Shown here piece after piece: positions 6,625 through 12,445 of a DNA stretch of 45,210 nt. Location of the stretch: positions 1-45,210 of the IMG/VR virus record IMGVR_UViG_3300037882_002357; one strand, 5' to 3'. Each line of letters begins with the position of its first letter. Position 1 is the first letter of the stretch. Made by a program: the position numbers and the translations under genes. The stretch is from a virus. The notes under the pieces were generated by a model. It did not search any database, had not been told where the DNA came from, and saw nothing but the letters and a program-made list of their open reading frames with translations.

Positions 6625-6849
6625 TTATTCCAGATTATCTAAATCACTTATTCGGTAAATATAACAACCGCCTGTAATACGTTCAATAGATCGATCTATA
6701 ACAGAAACGGTTAAATAACCATTTTCATTAAAGTGAACATGAAATTTTTCATCAACATATAAATCTACATGAAATTTTTCATCTATTAATCCAACCTCAC
6801 TTAATCTTATACGAAATAATTTAAGCCTAAGACCCGGTTTTAAAGCCAT
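6625..6849 (-). CDS. Hypothetical protein, 74 aa (may begin upstream at an ATT codon)
   Basis: From the ATG at 6849 the protein reads MALKPGLRLKLFRIRLSEVG and contains a tandem repeat, DEKFHVDLYV-DEKFHVHF. The frame is open and looks coding for 22 more codons up to an ATT at 6915 (IIGKIVINDVEYSN). That ATT is preceded by AAGGGTAAAC, this genome's usual ribosome-binding motif. A rare ATT start giving 96 residues is therefore possible. The function is not recognised. It follows the replication initiator by 2-68 bases and is probably on its transcript. Confidence 0.55.
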   Translation of the reverse strand: MALKPGLRLKLFRIRLSEVGLIDEKFHVDLYVDEKFHVHFNENGYLTVSVIDRSIERITGGCYIYRISDLDNLE

Positions 6850-6917
6850 AGAAACTCTAAGAACTTCATAATCGTTAGAATACTCTACATCATTAATAAC
6901 TATTTTTCCTATAATGT

Positions 6918-8663
6918 TTACCCTTCCAAACCCTCAAAATATTCTAGAAAACCAGCAATTACCGAAGCAGATACATGAGGCCAAGATTTAGAAAATACCT
7001 GAAACCTATTTAAAAACTTAGCAAGATCCGAAAAATCAACAAGTAACTTAATATCCTTTATATTTTTTTCAAAGTCAATATAAACCGGATTACCCCGGTA
7101 AATTGTTTCAAAAAACGGTCTAAGCGTAAAGTCTAGTATAATTTCTTCTGCTTGTGATTCAGCAAAACCCATCTTTACTCTATCACGTACCCACTGTCTA
7201 AGATTTTCTATTCCATCATTCTTTACTATCGGCTTAACCGAAGTAATAACCGGTTTAAAGTCTTCGGCTTTTTGCTCCAAAAGGGATAGCAAATATTTTT
7301 GGTGGGCTTTTATTTGTGTGGGATCTTCTTCCATTACTGAAACAAACCCTTCGGTTGCTTTAAGTGTAACATGATAACCAAACCTATCAGTTATTTGTTT
7401 AAAAAAGTTAATATTAAAGTAATTACTAATAGGTTTAACCATTTCTAGTAAATCGTTAAGCTTATCGTATCCTATATGCTCTTTTTTCTCGCTTAATCTC
7501 TCGTTTACCGGCTCTTTTGTATCTGCCGGGATTAAACTATCCACTACCTTTAAACTAGTGCCTAGAACCTGGTTTATAAAATCTTTGCTTAATCCCGGTT
7601 CTATTCCCTGATCTTTAGCAGAAACTATTCTGGTCATGTTAACCGGCTCCCGTGGCTCCGGGCTGGGTAAATTCGGAATATCTGAAAGCTTAGCGGGTAA
7701 CGGATTACTAGAAAACAGATCTGATATTTCATCAGGGGTTAGGGTTTGGTATAAAGGTTTGGGTTTTTCTGGTTCTTTGTCTTCCAGAATATTTTTAAAG
7801 TGATTTTTATTATTAATATTCAAATCTAAATCACTAGGGGGGCTTTCCCCTAACTCCCATCTTATTTTTTTAAAATCATCCATCGTCCTTTTTGGTTCGT
7901 GACCTATTTCAGATTTTACTTTTTTCATTAACTCCGGGGTAGGCTCTAGATCCCCTTGGGGGGTTAGGGGGGTTGGGGGTTGATCTAAATAATGATCTAA
8001 TAAAGGATCTATAGACACGCCCGAAACTATTGTATTATCAATACTCTTAACCTCTTGGTTGTGGAACTTAGCTTCCGGTACTTGTAGAACTTTACTTCCT
8101 ATAGTTGTGGAACTTAGCTTCCCATAGTTGTGGAACTTAGCTTCCGGTATACTGGAACTTAACTTCCCATATAATGGAACTTTACTTCCAATAGTTTTAC
8201 TCTTAATGTGTAAAATGTTGTCGGAATTTTCCAGTAAACTTGAACTTTCAAACCTGTAATTTTGAGGTCTTACTAACTCAAATTTTAAAGAACCAGAATT
8301 TAATCCGTTGACTGTAATCTGATTTTCTGAAGTATTCATAAAAACTAAAGTACCTTTATTACCCATTCGGAACAGTAGAAAAACGCCCAGACTTTCCAGT
8401 AAATCAAAAGAGTTACTGATAGATTTTAAGGAAACGTCAAACCGCTCTGATAAATCAGACATTAAAAATAAATCGTGGTTTTGGCCGTTAAAGTTACTTA
8501 CTAATAACCTCATGATGTGGTTTTTAATACAGTGAGCGACCTTAGTTAACTTTTTGTCTATGTCTTCCATATCAACCCCGTTAATACTCCAAGGTGTACG
8601 GCTAAACCGAGTACAACCTATAATAGACTCTGTAGTTTGTGTGCTTGTGGCTTGACTTGCCAT
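6918..8663 (-). CDS. Replication initiator-like protein with origin iterons in its gene, 581 aa
   Basis: This is the largest gene of the early block. Residues 30-110 look like a winged helix (HIMRLLVSNFNG, LSERFDVSLKSISNSFDLLE, GVFLLFRMGNKG). A low-complexity Pro/Ser linker covers about 150-370, and a helical C-terminal domain contains IENLRQWVRDRVKMGFAESQ. This layout is typical of phage and plasmid initiators of the lambda O or DnaD-linked kind. The strongest support is the set of six iterons at 8063-8189 inside the gene, as in lambda O. It has its own promoter, a long leader with an attenuator, and an opposing RNA. The initiator role is inferred; no helicase loader or polymerase is nearby. 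Confidence 0.7.
   Translation of the reverse strand: MASQATSTQTTESIIGCTRFSRTPWSINGVDMEDIDKKLTKVAHCIKNHIMRLLVSNFNGQNHDLFLMSDLSERFDVSLKSISNSFDLLESLGVFLLFRMGNKGTLVFMNTSENQITVNGLNSGSLKFELVRPQNYRFESSSLLENSDNILHIKSKTIGSKVPLYGKLSSSIPEAKFHNYGKLSSTTIGSKVLQVPEAKFHNQEVKSIDNTIVSGVSIDPLLDHYLDQPPTPLTPQGDLEPTPELMKKVKSEIGHEPKRTMDDFKKIRWELGESPPSDLDLNINNKNHFKNILEDKEPEKPKPLYQTLTPDEISDLFSSNPLPAKLSDIPNLPSPEPREPVNMTRIVSAKDQGIEPGLSKDFINQVLGTSLKVVDSLIPADTKEPVNERLSEKKEHIGYDKLNDLLEMVKPISNYFNINFFKQITDRFGYHVTLKATEGFVSVMEEDPTQIKAHQKYLLSLLEQKAEDFKPVITSVKPIVKNDGIENLRQWVRDRVKMGFAESQAEEIILDFTLRPFFETIYRGNPVYIDFEKNIKDIKLLVDFSDLAKFLNRFQVFSKSWPHVSASVIAGFLEYFEGLEG
8063..8189. repeat. Six iterons within the initiator gene, putative replication origin
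   Basis: The 14-mer consensus GGAACTTAGCTTCC, a near-palindrome with GGAA...TTCC arms, occurs at 8063, 8086, 8109, 8132, 8154 and 8176 with spacings of 23, 23, 23, 22 and 22 bp. Variation is limited to positions 1, 8 and 9. The copies fall in all three codon frames of the overlapping gene (read as EAKFH, KLSS or SKV), so DNA sequence rather than protein is conserved. The spacing of about two helical turns fits cooperative initiator binding. AT-rich stretches near 7796-7832 and 8190-8290 could be unwinding regions. Confidence 0.8.
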
Positions 8664-8789
8664 AAAAAAACCTCCCGGCTTACAGGAGCGGATTACTTGA
8701 TAAATACCAGACTATGATATATAATGAAGTTAACCGCTCTTTTAATTTCTTACTTATCCCTTAATCTTTGACGGTAAAGGGATAGGTAT
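8664..8789 (-). promoter_or_regulatory. Initiator mRNA leader with mutually exclusive terminator and antiterminator stems
   Basis: Reading the minus strand, the stem CTCCTG (8688-8683)/CGGGAG (8677-8672) has a 5-nt loop. It is followed by G and seven T, ending one base before the ATG at 8663; the same stem buries the Shine-Dalgarno GGGAGG. Upstream, GAGCGGTTA (8739-8731) can pair with TAA-T-CCGCTC (8695-8686, one bulge). That pairing uses 8688-8686 and so excludes the terminator. A further inverted repeat, TATCCCTT (8755-8762 on the plus strand)/AAGGGATA (8777-8784), lies at the leader's 5' end. Together they form an attenuator that an antisense RNA could switch. Confidence 0.7.
8697..8725 (+). 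promoter_or_regulatory. Promoter of the antisense RNA
   Basis: TTGATA (8697-8702), exactly 17 bp and TATAAT (8720-8725) give a near-perfect sigma-70 promoter pointing rightward inside the leader of the leftward initiator gene. No rightward protein gene follows before 11915. A start about 7 bases downstream would be near 8732. Confidence 0.8.
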
Positions 8790-8868
8790 ATTATATCACT
8801 TTCAGGTATTGATAATAAAGATTTTCTACCAAAATGTTTGCCTTTTTGACCTCGCAAGGGGTCTTTTT
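8732..8868 (+). ncRNA. Putative antisense (counter-transcript) RNA of the replication initiator, about 137 nt
   Basis: The transcript would run from the consensus promoter at 8697-8725 to an intrinsic terminator whose stem is GACCTC (8848-8853)/GGGGTC (8858-8863) with a GCAA tetraloop and seven T (8864-8870). It encodes no plausible peptide. Its first ~55 nt are complementary to the initiator leader, including CCGCTC at 8734-8739, which matches the 5' arm of the antiterminator. It contains a stem-loop at 8755-8784. Plasmid pT181 and the Inc18 plasmids use RNAs of this kind to cause premature termination of rep mRNA. The start site and function are inferred. Confidence 0.65.
8790..8818 (-). 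promoter_or_regulatory. Candidate extended -10 promoter of the replication initiator
   Basis: On the minus strand TGATATAAT (8798-8790) is an extended -10 element. The matching -35 position (8818-8813, TTATTA) is weak, as is common for extended -10 promoters. The transcript would begin near 8783 and carry a leader of about 120 nt, fully opposed by the antisense RNA in its 5' half. Confidence 0.6.
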
Positions 8869-8870
8869 TT
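8848..8870 (+). terminator. Intrinsic terminator of the antisense RNA
   Basis: A 6-bp stem with a GCAA tetraloop is followed by TTTTTTT. It is oriented rightward, and on the other strand the stem is not followed by T. No rightward coding region lies upstream within 4 kb, so its presence implies a rightward non-coding transcript. Confidence 0.8.
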
Positions 8871-8892
8871 ATGGTAGAATATATTTACATCC

Positions 8893-8919
8893 AAAAAAGC
8901 CCTAGCTAATGCTTAGGGC
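8893..8919 (-). terminator. Intrinsic terminator ending the regulator-antirepressor operon
   Basis: On the minus strand GCCCTA (8919-8914) pairs with TAGGGC (8904-8899), and six T follow (8898-8893). It lies 26 bp after the stop of gene 8945-9280 and isolates the initiator gene, which has its own promoter. A T-rich stretch on the other side (8922-8928) may make it partly bidirectional. Confidence 0.85.
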
Positions 8920-8944
8920 AGTATTTTTATGTAGTTTTTAGGTG

Positions 8945-9280
8945 TTAATTAAAGTATCTCATTCTATAAAAATCCACCAGATCGGAATCACTTACAATCC
9001 ACTTGGAACCCTTCTTACTTCCCCCAATGTTTTTTACATATCCGTTTTTTATTAGATAATTGAAAGCCTGAGAGATTACAGCTTGCCCGCCAACACCATT
9101 CTTAGGTTTTTCGGCTCCAACTTTTCTAGCTAGATCGGTTTGGGTAATGGGATTATTACCTAACCTAATCATTGCGTCTAGTAGTAATTTTGGTTTAGCT
9201 GGTAGCCGGGTTAATTTTCCAAGGTATGCCCAGGTTAAGCGGTCTAGTTCAGTTAGTCGGGATTCTGGAAATATTTTCAT
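8945..9280 (-). CDS. Winged-helix DNA-binding protein, 111 aa
   Basis: Residues 45-100 form a winged-helix pattern: NNPITQTDLARKVGAEKP, then VISQAFNYLIKNGYVKNI as the recognition part, and GGSKKGSKWIVS as the wing. The N-terminal 40 residues are basic and helical (LTWAYLGKLTRLPAKPKLLL). It is a probable transcriptional regulator or replication accessory protein, and the last gene before the terminator at 8893-8919. It is a candidate for binding the early palindromic operators, but there is no direct evidence. Confidence 0.65.
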   Translation of the reverse strand: MKIFPESRLTELDRLTWAYLGKLTRLPAKPKLLLDAMIRLGNNPITQTDLARKVGAEKPKNGVGGQAVISQAFNYLIKNGYVKNIGGSKKGSKWIVSDSDLVDFYRMRYFN

Positions 9281-9283
9281 GGT

Positions 9284-9568
9284 TTAATCACCTGTCTTCA
9301 AAAATATATCCATCAGGGTTTTAAATTCCTGATAGGTTGCGGGAAAGTCAAAATCTGCAATAACCCGAAAACTTTGAAATTCATTATTGGTTATTATGCA
9401 GTTGTAAAGATCATCTATTTTAAAAACTTCAATATCAAGTATCTTGTTACTTGATTCTTGTCGTAAAAAAGAACCATCTGCTTTAGGGAGTGGCTTAAAT
9501 ACTTCCCAACCTTCTTTACTCTTTAGATATTCGGTTAAAAAGTCTTCTTGATTAATTTCTTTAGTCAT
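9284..9568 (-). CDS. Hypothetical acidic protein, 94 aa
   Basis: The preferred start is the ATG at 9568 (MTKEINQEDFLTEYLKSK), which overlaps the end of the upstream gene by 8 bases. A longer frame from 9595 lies deeper in that gene. The protein is acidic, with FRVIADFDFPATYQEFKTLM in the C-terminal half, and no motif is recognised. It ends 3 bases before the winged-helix gene, so the two are translated from one message. Confidence 0.6.
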   Translation of the reverse strand: MTKEINQEDFLTEYLKSKEGWEVFKPLPKADGSFLRQESSNKILDIEVFKIDDLYNCIITNNEFQSFRVIADFDFPATYQEFKTLMDIFLKTGD

Positions 9569-9782
9569 GTTTTTTACCATCCAATTTATTTTCAATGTTT
9601 TTAAGCCGTTCTGAGATTAATTTTAACTCTTTGTGTGTAGATTCATGTACTACTAAAGAGTTATTAAAAAAATTAAGTTCTTGGTGTCTCCAATTACTCA
9701 AAAATTCTGCCCTGTATCCTAACCAACCTTTTGTAAAAAAGAATCCGATATACATCGAAATAATGATAATAAGTGTTTGCAT
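9561..9782 (-). CDS. Small membrane protein with coiled coil, 73 aa
   Basis: Residues 2-20 (QTLIIIISMYIGFFFTKGW) form one membrane helix at the N-terminus. The remainder is a charged amphipathic helix (HKELKLISERLKNIENKL) suited to coiled-coil association. AAGGG lies upstream of the ATG at 9782. Small membrane-anchored coiled-coil proteins next to phage control genes sometimes act in superinfection exclusion. That role is only a suggestion here. Confidence 0.6.
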   Translation of the reverse strand: MQTLIIIISMYIGFFFTKGWLGYRAEFLSNWRHQELNFFNNSLVVHESTHKELKLISERLKNIENKLDGKKHD

Positions 9783-9907
9783 TGTTTTTCCCTTCTATAC
9801 CAATCTAGTCTTTAAAATCTGGAATAAAGCAATTCTTAAAAAGTATCCCAAATTAAACCACAAAAGGTTTTGTTATTTTAGTTTTTTTATTCATTGGTTA
9901 ACACCTT

Positions 9908-10804
9908 TTAATTAAAAATCTTATTACTAATTAAATGATCTTCGGGGACATTTGAAAAATCAATTTTGTTAAAATCTTGAAGAGTAAGCACATTTCTTTT
10001 AATCAAAAGCTTAGCAAGCAATAAATAAAACCTGGGAACTACCTTTAGCATATCTTTAGCAATGCTTTTTTGTTCACCTGTTTTTTTATCAATCCAGTTT
10101 TTTACAACAGTATTAATTAAAAAATAATCTGTGTAAGAGTGAGTAGGATAATTTTCACCATTTACTCTAGTTAAAACTTTTTCTTCTCTAAGAAATTCAA
10201 ATATTTTATTAGGGCCTAAACCATAGGGTTTTAATTTATAACCGATTTGTCGAACCGTTTTAAATTCTGTGGTATTAGTAAAAACATCAAACAAAACCGC
10301 TTTAGGCTCGGATAACTGGAGCCTTTTTTCTTTTTCTTCTATTTCCTGGGCTAGTCTACCGGCTAATAATAAAGCTTCTGAAAAGCTTTGTGGTATTCGT
10401 TGGTTTTGGGGTTGGACTGGAGTTATTTCGGGATTTATAAACGCCTTGGCTAGAATATCCCTGGCTTTCAACTGGAACTCTAACAGGTAGGGTTTAATTG
10501 TTTCCGAAACTTTGTTAATGTGGATACCGGCCAACCATAAAGGTAAAAAATCAATGTTGATACAGGAGGTTGTTTGTACACCACTATTTGAAGGGATACT
10601 GATTAAAGATATGGCTTGTTCGTAAACAGGATTTCCTTTGATTTTATTAAGTTGACTTGCATAAGCTAAACCAAGATCTTCTGAGATCTTTTTAATAGAA
10701 GTATAAATTTTCCCGTCTGAACCTTTAACCGCTAATAAATCCATATTATTGAACCTAACAAACTTAAATTCAATACCTTTTACTAAATTTTTATCGTTAT
10801 TCAT
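9908..10804 (-). CDS. Phage antirepressor (P22_AR_N-like with KilAC-like C-terminus), 298 aa
   Basis: The N-terminal 120 residues match the P22 antirepressor N-terminal family: DGKIYTSIKKISEDLGLAY, then CINIDFLPLWLAGIHINKV and VSETIKPYLLEFQLKARDIL. A helical linker with LAGRLAQEIEEKEKRLQLSE leads to a C-terminal KilAC/ANT-like DNA-binding domain (EPKAVLFDVF, LGPNKIFEFLREEKVLTR). Such proteins bind and inactivate phage repressors. It is preceded by a second antirepressor-like gene and the Cro/C1-like gene, forming a lysis-lysogeny-type control cluster. The length is typical of the family. Confidence 0.8.
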   Translation of the reverse strand: MNNDKNLVKGIEFKFVRFNNMDLLAVKGSDGKIYTSIKKISEDLGLAYASQLNKIKGNPVYEQAISLISIPSNSGVQTTSCINIDFLPLWLAGIHINKVSETIKPYLLEFQLKARDILAKAFINPEITPVQPQNQRIPQSFSEALLLAGRLAQEIEEKEKRLQLSEPKAVLFDVFTNTTEFKTVRQIGYKLKPYGLGPNKIFEFLREEKVLTRVNGENYPTHSYTDYFLINTVVKNWIDKKTGEQKSIAKDMLKVVPRFYLLLAKLLIKRNVLTLQDFNKIDFSNVPEDHLISNKIFN

Positions 10805-10806
10805 AA

Positions 10807-11445
10807 TTAAACCTCACTACCATATAACCGAAAAACATTCTTAACTTCCTCCAAAGTCTTTTTATCAAACATGAAAAACTCTTTTTTACCCTTAACAAGA
10901 TTCTTTTTAAACATCTTATGCAAAGTTTTTTCTACACTTAAAGAATTAGTAGTTTTAAAAGAATCTATAAGTTTTAAATCATAGGGAGAACCACCATTTA
11001 AGTTTACAAAACGTTTTCTTAAATCTTGAGCTAAACCTATTTTGTAATAATTACAACCATAGTCTATTAAATAAATAAATTTGTCTTGGTTTTTTGCTAT
11101 TACTTCAATTTTATTTAGACAAAGTGATTCAATAAAATTATTAATTAACGATGTTTTTAAACAGATTGTTTTTTGAATACCACCATTTGAATATTTGCTT
11201 ATAAGTTTAAATCCATCTATAAACCTAAAATTTCTTTTAATTCTTCTTAATTGACCTTGATGGCTTAAACCAAGATCCTCACATATTTTTTTAAAAGGTA
11301 TGTAAAAATCACCTTCAAACTCAAAACACTCCGAGATTAAATCATAATCAAGTTTTCTTTCCAGATATTTTTGTTCTAATCCTGGCTTATCCCTAAAAAG
11401 TTCTTTTTTAAGGTCTTCCAATGTTTTCATAGGTTCTTTATCCAT
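10807..11445 (-). CDS. Antirepressor-like protein with T5orf172/GIY-YIG-type C-terminal domain, 212 aa
   Basis: Residues 40-110 resemble the N-terminal antirepressor domain of the next gene (GDFYIPFKKICEDLGLSHQG, then GGIQKTICLKTSLINNFI). Residues 120-200 look like the T5orf172/MUG113 branch of the GIY-YIG nuclease superfamily: IYLIDYG, YYKIGLAQDLRKRF, then VEKTLHKMFKK and GKKEFFMF. Proteins combining these two domains are known in phages. It could be an antirepressor with nuclease-like sensing or a DNA-cleaving early protein. It overlaps the upstream gene by 1 base and is 3 bases from its paralogue. Confidence 0.75.
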   Translation of the reverse strand: MDKEPMKTLEDLKKELFRDKPGLEQKYLERKLDYDLISECFEFEGDFYIPFKKICEDLGLSHQGQLRRIKRNFRFIDGFKLISKYSNGGIQKTICLKTSLINNFIESLCLNKIEVIAKNQDKFIYLIDYGCNYYKIGLAQDLRKRFVNLNGGSPYDLKLIDSFKTTNSLSVEKTLHKMFKKNLVKGKKEFFMFDKKTLEEVKNVFRLYGSEV

Positions 11446-11636
11446 TATTTACTTTCTTTACCTCCAAGGTATAATTTTCCATAACTGAGATTTTTTTCAA
11501 AACCATGAATCAAAGGCTTTATTATGTTATCAAACACAAACTGCTGATCATCGCTTAAATAAACCGGGTATATTATTTCATCTTTAATATAAACCAAATC
11601 CCAACCATCATTAAATTCTTTCATTGGCTCGCTCAT
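11445..11636 (-). CDS. Hypothetical acidic protein, 63 aa
   Basis: This small protein (MSEPMKEFNDGWDLVYIKDE at its start) lies between the Cro/C1-like regulator and the antirepressors, sharing one base with each neighbour's stop or start (TAATG). It has an acidic N-terminal half and no membrane segment. It is not recognised. Tight coupling suggests it is made together with the regulator and may modulate it. Confidence 0.6.
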   Translation of the reverse strand: MSEPMKEFNDGWDLVYIKDEIIYPVYLSDDQQFVFDNIIKPLIHGFEKNLSYGKLYLGGKESK

Positions 11637-11839
11637 TATTTAACATCTCTATCAAACAAATAATTAATATCCTTAATCCCGAAATACTGGAGCATCTTCT
11701 CAATATGCTCCAGTCTGATTAACGTGGCTTTATTATTGACCCACTTCTCAACGGTAGTCAGGTTTATTCCGGTATCCTTTCTGAATCGGTACTTGCTAAC
11801 ACCCTTTATCTTTAATAATTCATTAATTCGTACTCTCAT
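11636..11839 (-). CDS. Cro/C1-type helix-turn-helix regulator, 67 aa
   Basis: The whole protein is one HTH_XRE domain: RINELLKIKGVSKYRFRKDT (helices 1-2), GINLTTVEKWVNNKATL (recognition helix), and LEHIEKMLQYFGIKDINYLF. At 67 residues it lacks a dimerisation or cleavage domain and resembles Cro more than a LexA-type repressor. It is transcribed away from the strong rightward promoter at 11915-11943, the usual arrangement for a switch region. AGGAGG lies before the ATG. Its operators are probably within 11840-11960. Confidence 0.85.
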   Translation of the reverse strand: MRVRINELLKIKGVSKYRFRKDTGINLTTVEKWVNNKATLIRLEHIEKMLQYFGIKDINYLFDRDVK

Positions 11840-11868
11840 AAAACCTCCTAAAAAATAACTATAATCCT

Positions 11869-11896
11869 ATTATACAATAAAAAATAATTAAATCAA
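11869..11896 (-). promoter_or_regulatory. Promoter of the regulator-antirepressor operon
   Basis: On the minus strand TTGATT (11896-11891), a 16-bp spacer and TATAAT (11874-11869) precede the regulator gene by about 30 bp. The -10 lies in a 15-bp palindrome, TATAAT-CCT-ATTATA (11860-11874), a plausible auto-regulatory operator. Confidence 0.75.
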
Positions 11897-11914
11897 TAAC
11901 TTATTAATTAACCG

Positions 11915-11943
11915 TTGACATATATAAATAAGAACTGTATAAT
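11915..11943 (+). promoter_or_regulatory. Consensus rightward promoter of the 11981-19324 operon
   Basis: TTGACA (11915-11920), exactly 17 bp and TATAAT (11938-11943) match the sigma-70 consensus in full. It points away from the Cro/C1-like gene, with the two -35 elements about 18 bp apart. The -10 is followed by AGTATATG. It is the only strong promoter seen before the 7.3-kb rightward operon. Confidence 0.9.
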
Positions 11944-11980
11944 AGTATATGTAAATCAAACATTGAAAGAAGGTAAACAA

Positions 11981-12148
11981 ATGAAAGAATGTAAAAGTTG
12001 CGGTTGCTTAACTGATAGATTGGAATTAATCACCCGGTCTTTTAAACCGGCTCTGGTAGACTTTGTTTTATGCCGGGATTGCTCAGCAGATTTTGAAAAA
12101 AACTTAGGTGCTGACTTTGTATCTTATTATAGTTTTAGAGGAGTTTAA
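11981..12148 (+). CDS. Zinc-ribbon peptide A, 55 aa
   Basis: The sequence MKECKSCGCLTDRLELITRS and CRDCSADFEKNLG gives two CxxC pairs (C4/C7 and C31/C34) of a small zinc ribbon. The ATG at 11981 follows AGAAGGTAAACAA; a longer frame from 11915 would start inside the promoter. It is the first gene of the rightward operon and a close paralogue of the peptide at 12846-13016. Its last codons contain the AGAGGAG site of the next gene. The function is unknown; DNA or protein binding is likely for a zinc ribbon. Confidence 0.75.
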   Translation: MKECKSCGCLTDRLELITRSFKPALVDFVLCRDCSADFEKNLGADFVSYYSFRGV

Positions 12149-12150
12149 CT

Positions 12151-12429
12151 GTGTGTATTAAAAGTGGCGATGGCTTTGGCTCTGGCGATGGCTATGGCTT
12201 TGGCTTTGGCTCTGGCTCTGGCTATGGCTCTGGCGATGGCGATGGCTTTGGCTCTGGCTCTGGCTATGGCTTTGGCTTTGGCTCTGGCTTTGGCTCTGGC
12301 TTTGGCTCTGGCGATGGCTATGGCTCTGGCTTTGGCTCTGGCGATGGCTATGGCTTTGGCTTTGGCTCTGGCGATGGCGATGGCGATGGCGATGGCTCTG
12401 GCTCTAATTTTGAAGTTATAAAAATTTAA
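12151..12429 (+). CDS. Gly-X dipeptide repeat protein, 92 aa, GTG start
   Basis: The GTG at 12151 is preceded by AGAGGAG at an 8- to 9-base spacing. After MCIKS come 40 dipeptides of Gly plus Asp, Phe, Ser or Tyr, then the tail NFEVIKI. Every glycine is GGC and the partner codons are only GAT, TTT, TCT or TAT. Similar Gly-rich low-complexity proteins occur in other phages, without known function. The composition (FG, YG, SG, DG) resembles disordered, phase-separating segments. Other frames across the repeat are also open (Ala/Leu/Met rightward, Ala/Ile/Arg/Lys leftward) simply because the unit lacks stops; only this frame has a good binding site. Confidence 0.65.
   Translation: MCIKSGDGFGSGDGYGFGFGSGSGYGSGDGDGFGSGSGYGFGFGSGFGSGFGSGDGYGSGFGSGDGYGFGFGSGDGDGDGDGSGSNFEVIKI
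12166..12405. repeat. Hexanucleotide array GGC-NNT, 40 units
   Basis: Forty consecutive 6-bp units fill 240 bp. Positions 1-3 are always GGC and position 6 always T. Positions 4-5 are GA, TT, TC or TA. The array is GC-rich within an AT-rich genome and contains longer internal repeats (the order SDYFFS occurs twice). It is likely to vary in length between relatives. Confidence 0.97.
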
Positions 12430-12445
12430 AAGGAGATTTTTTTTT

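Noticed and set aside
8829-8905. Rightward peptide starting MFAFLTSQG across the antisense RNA terminator
   Set aside because: It would be translated through an intrinsic terminator, has no binding site and reads into another terminator, so the RNA is treated as non-coding.
9783-9907. Short frames MNKKTKITKPFVV and a hydrophobic 21-residue frame between the antirepressor and the membrane protein genes
   Set aside because: They are too short, with TTG or isolated ATG starts and no independent support. The gap may only be spacer.
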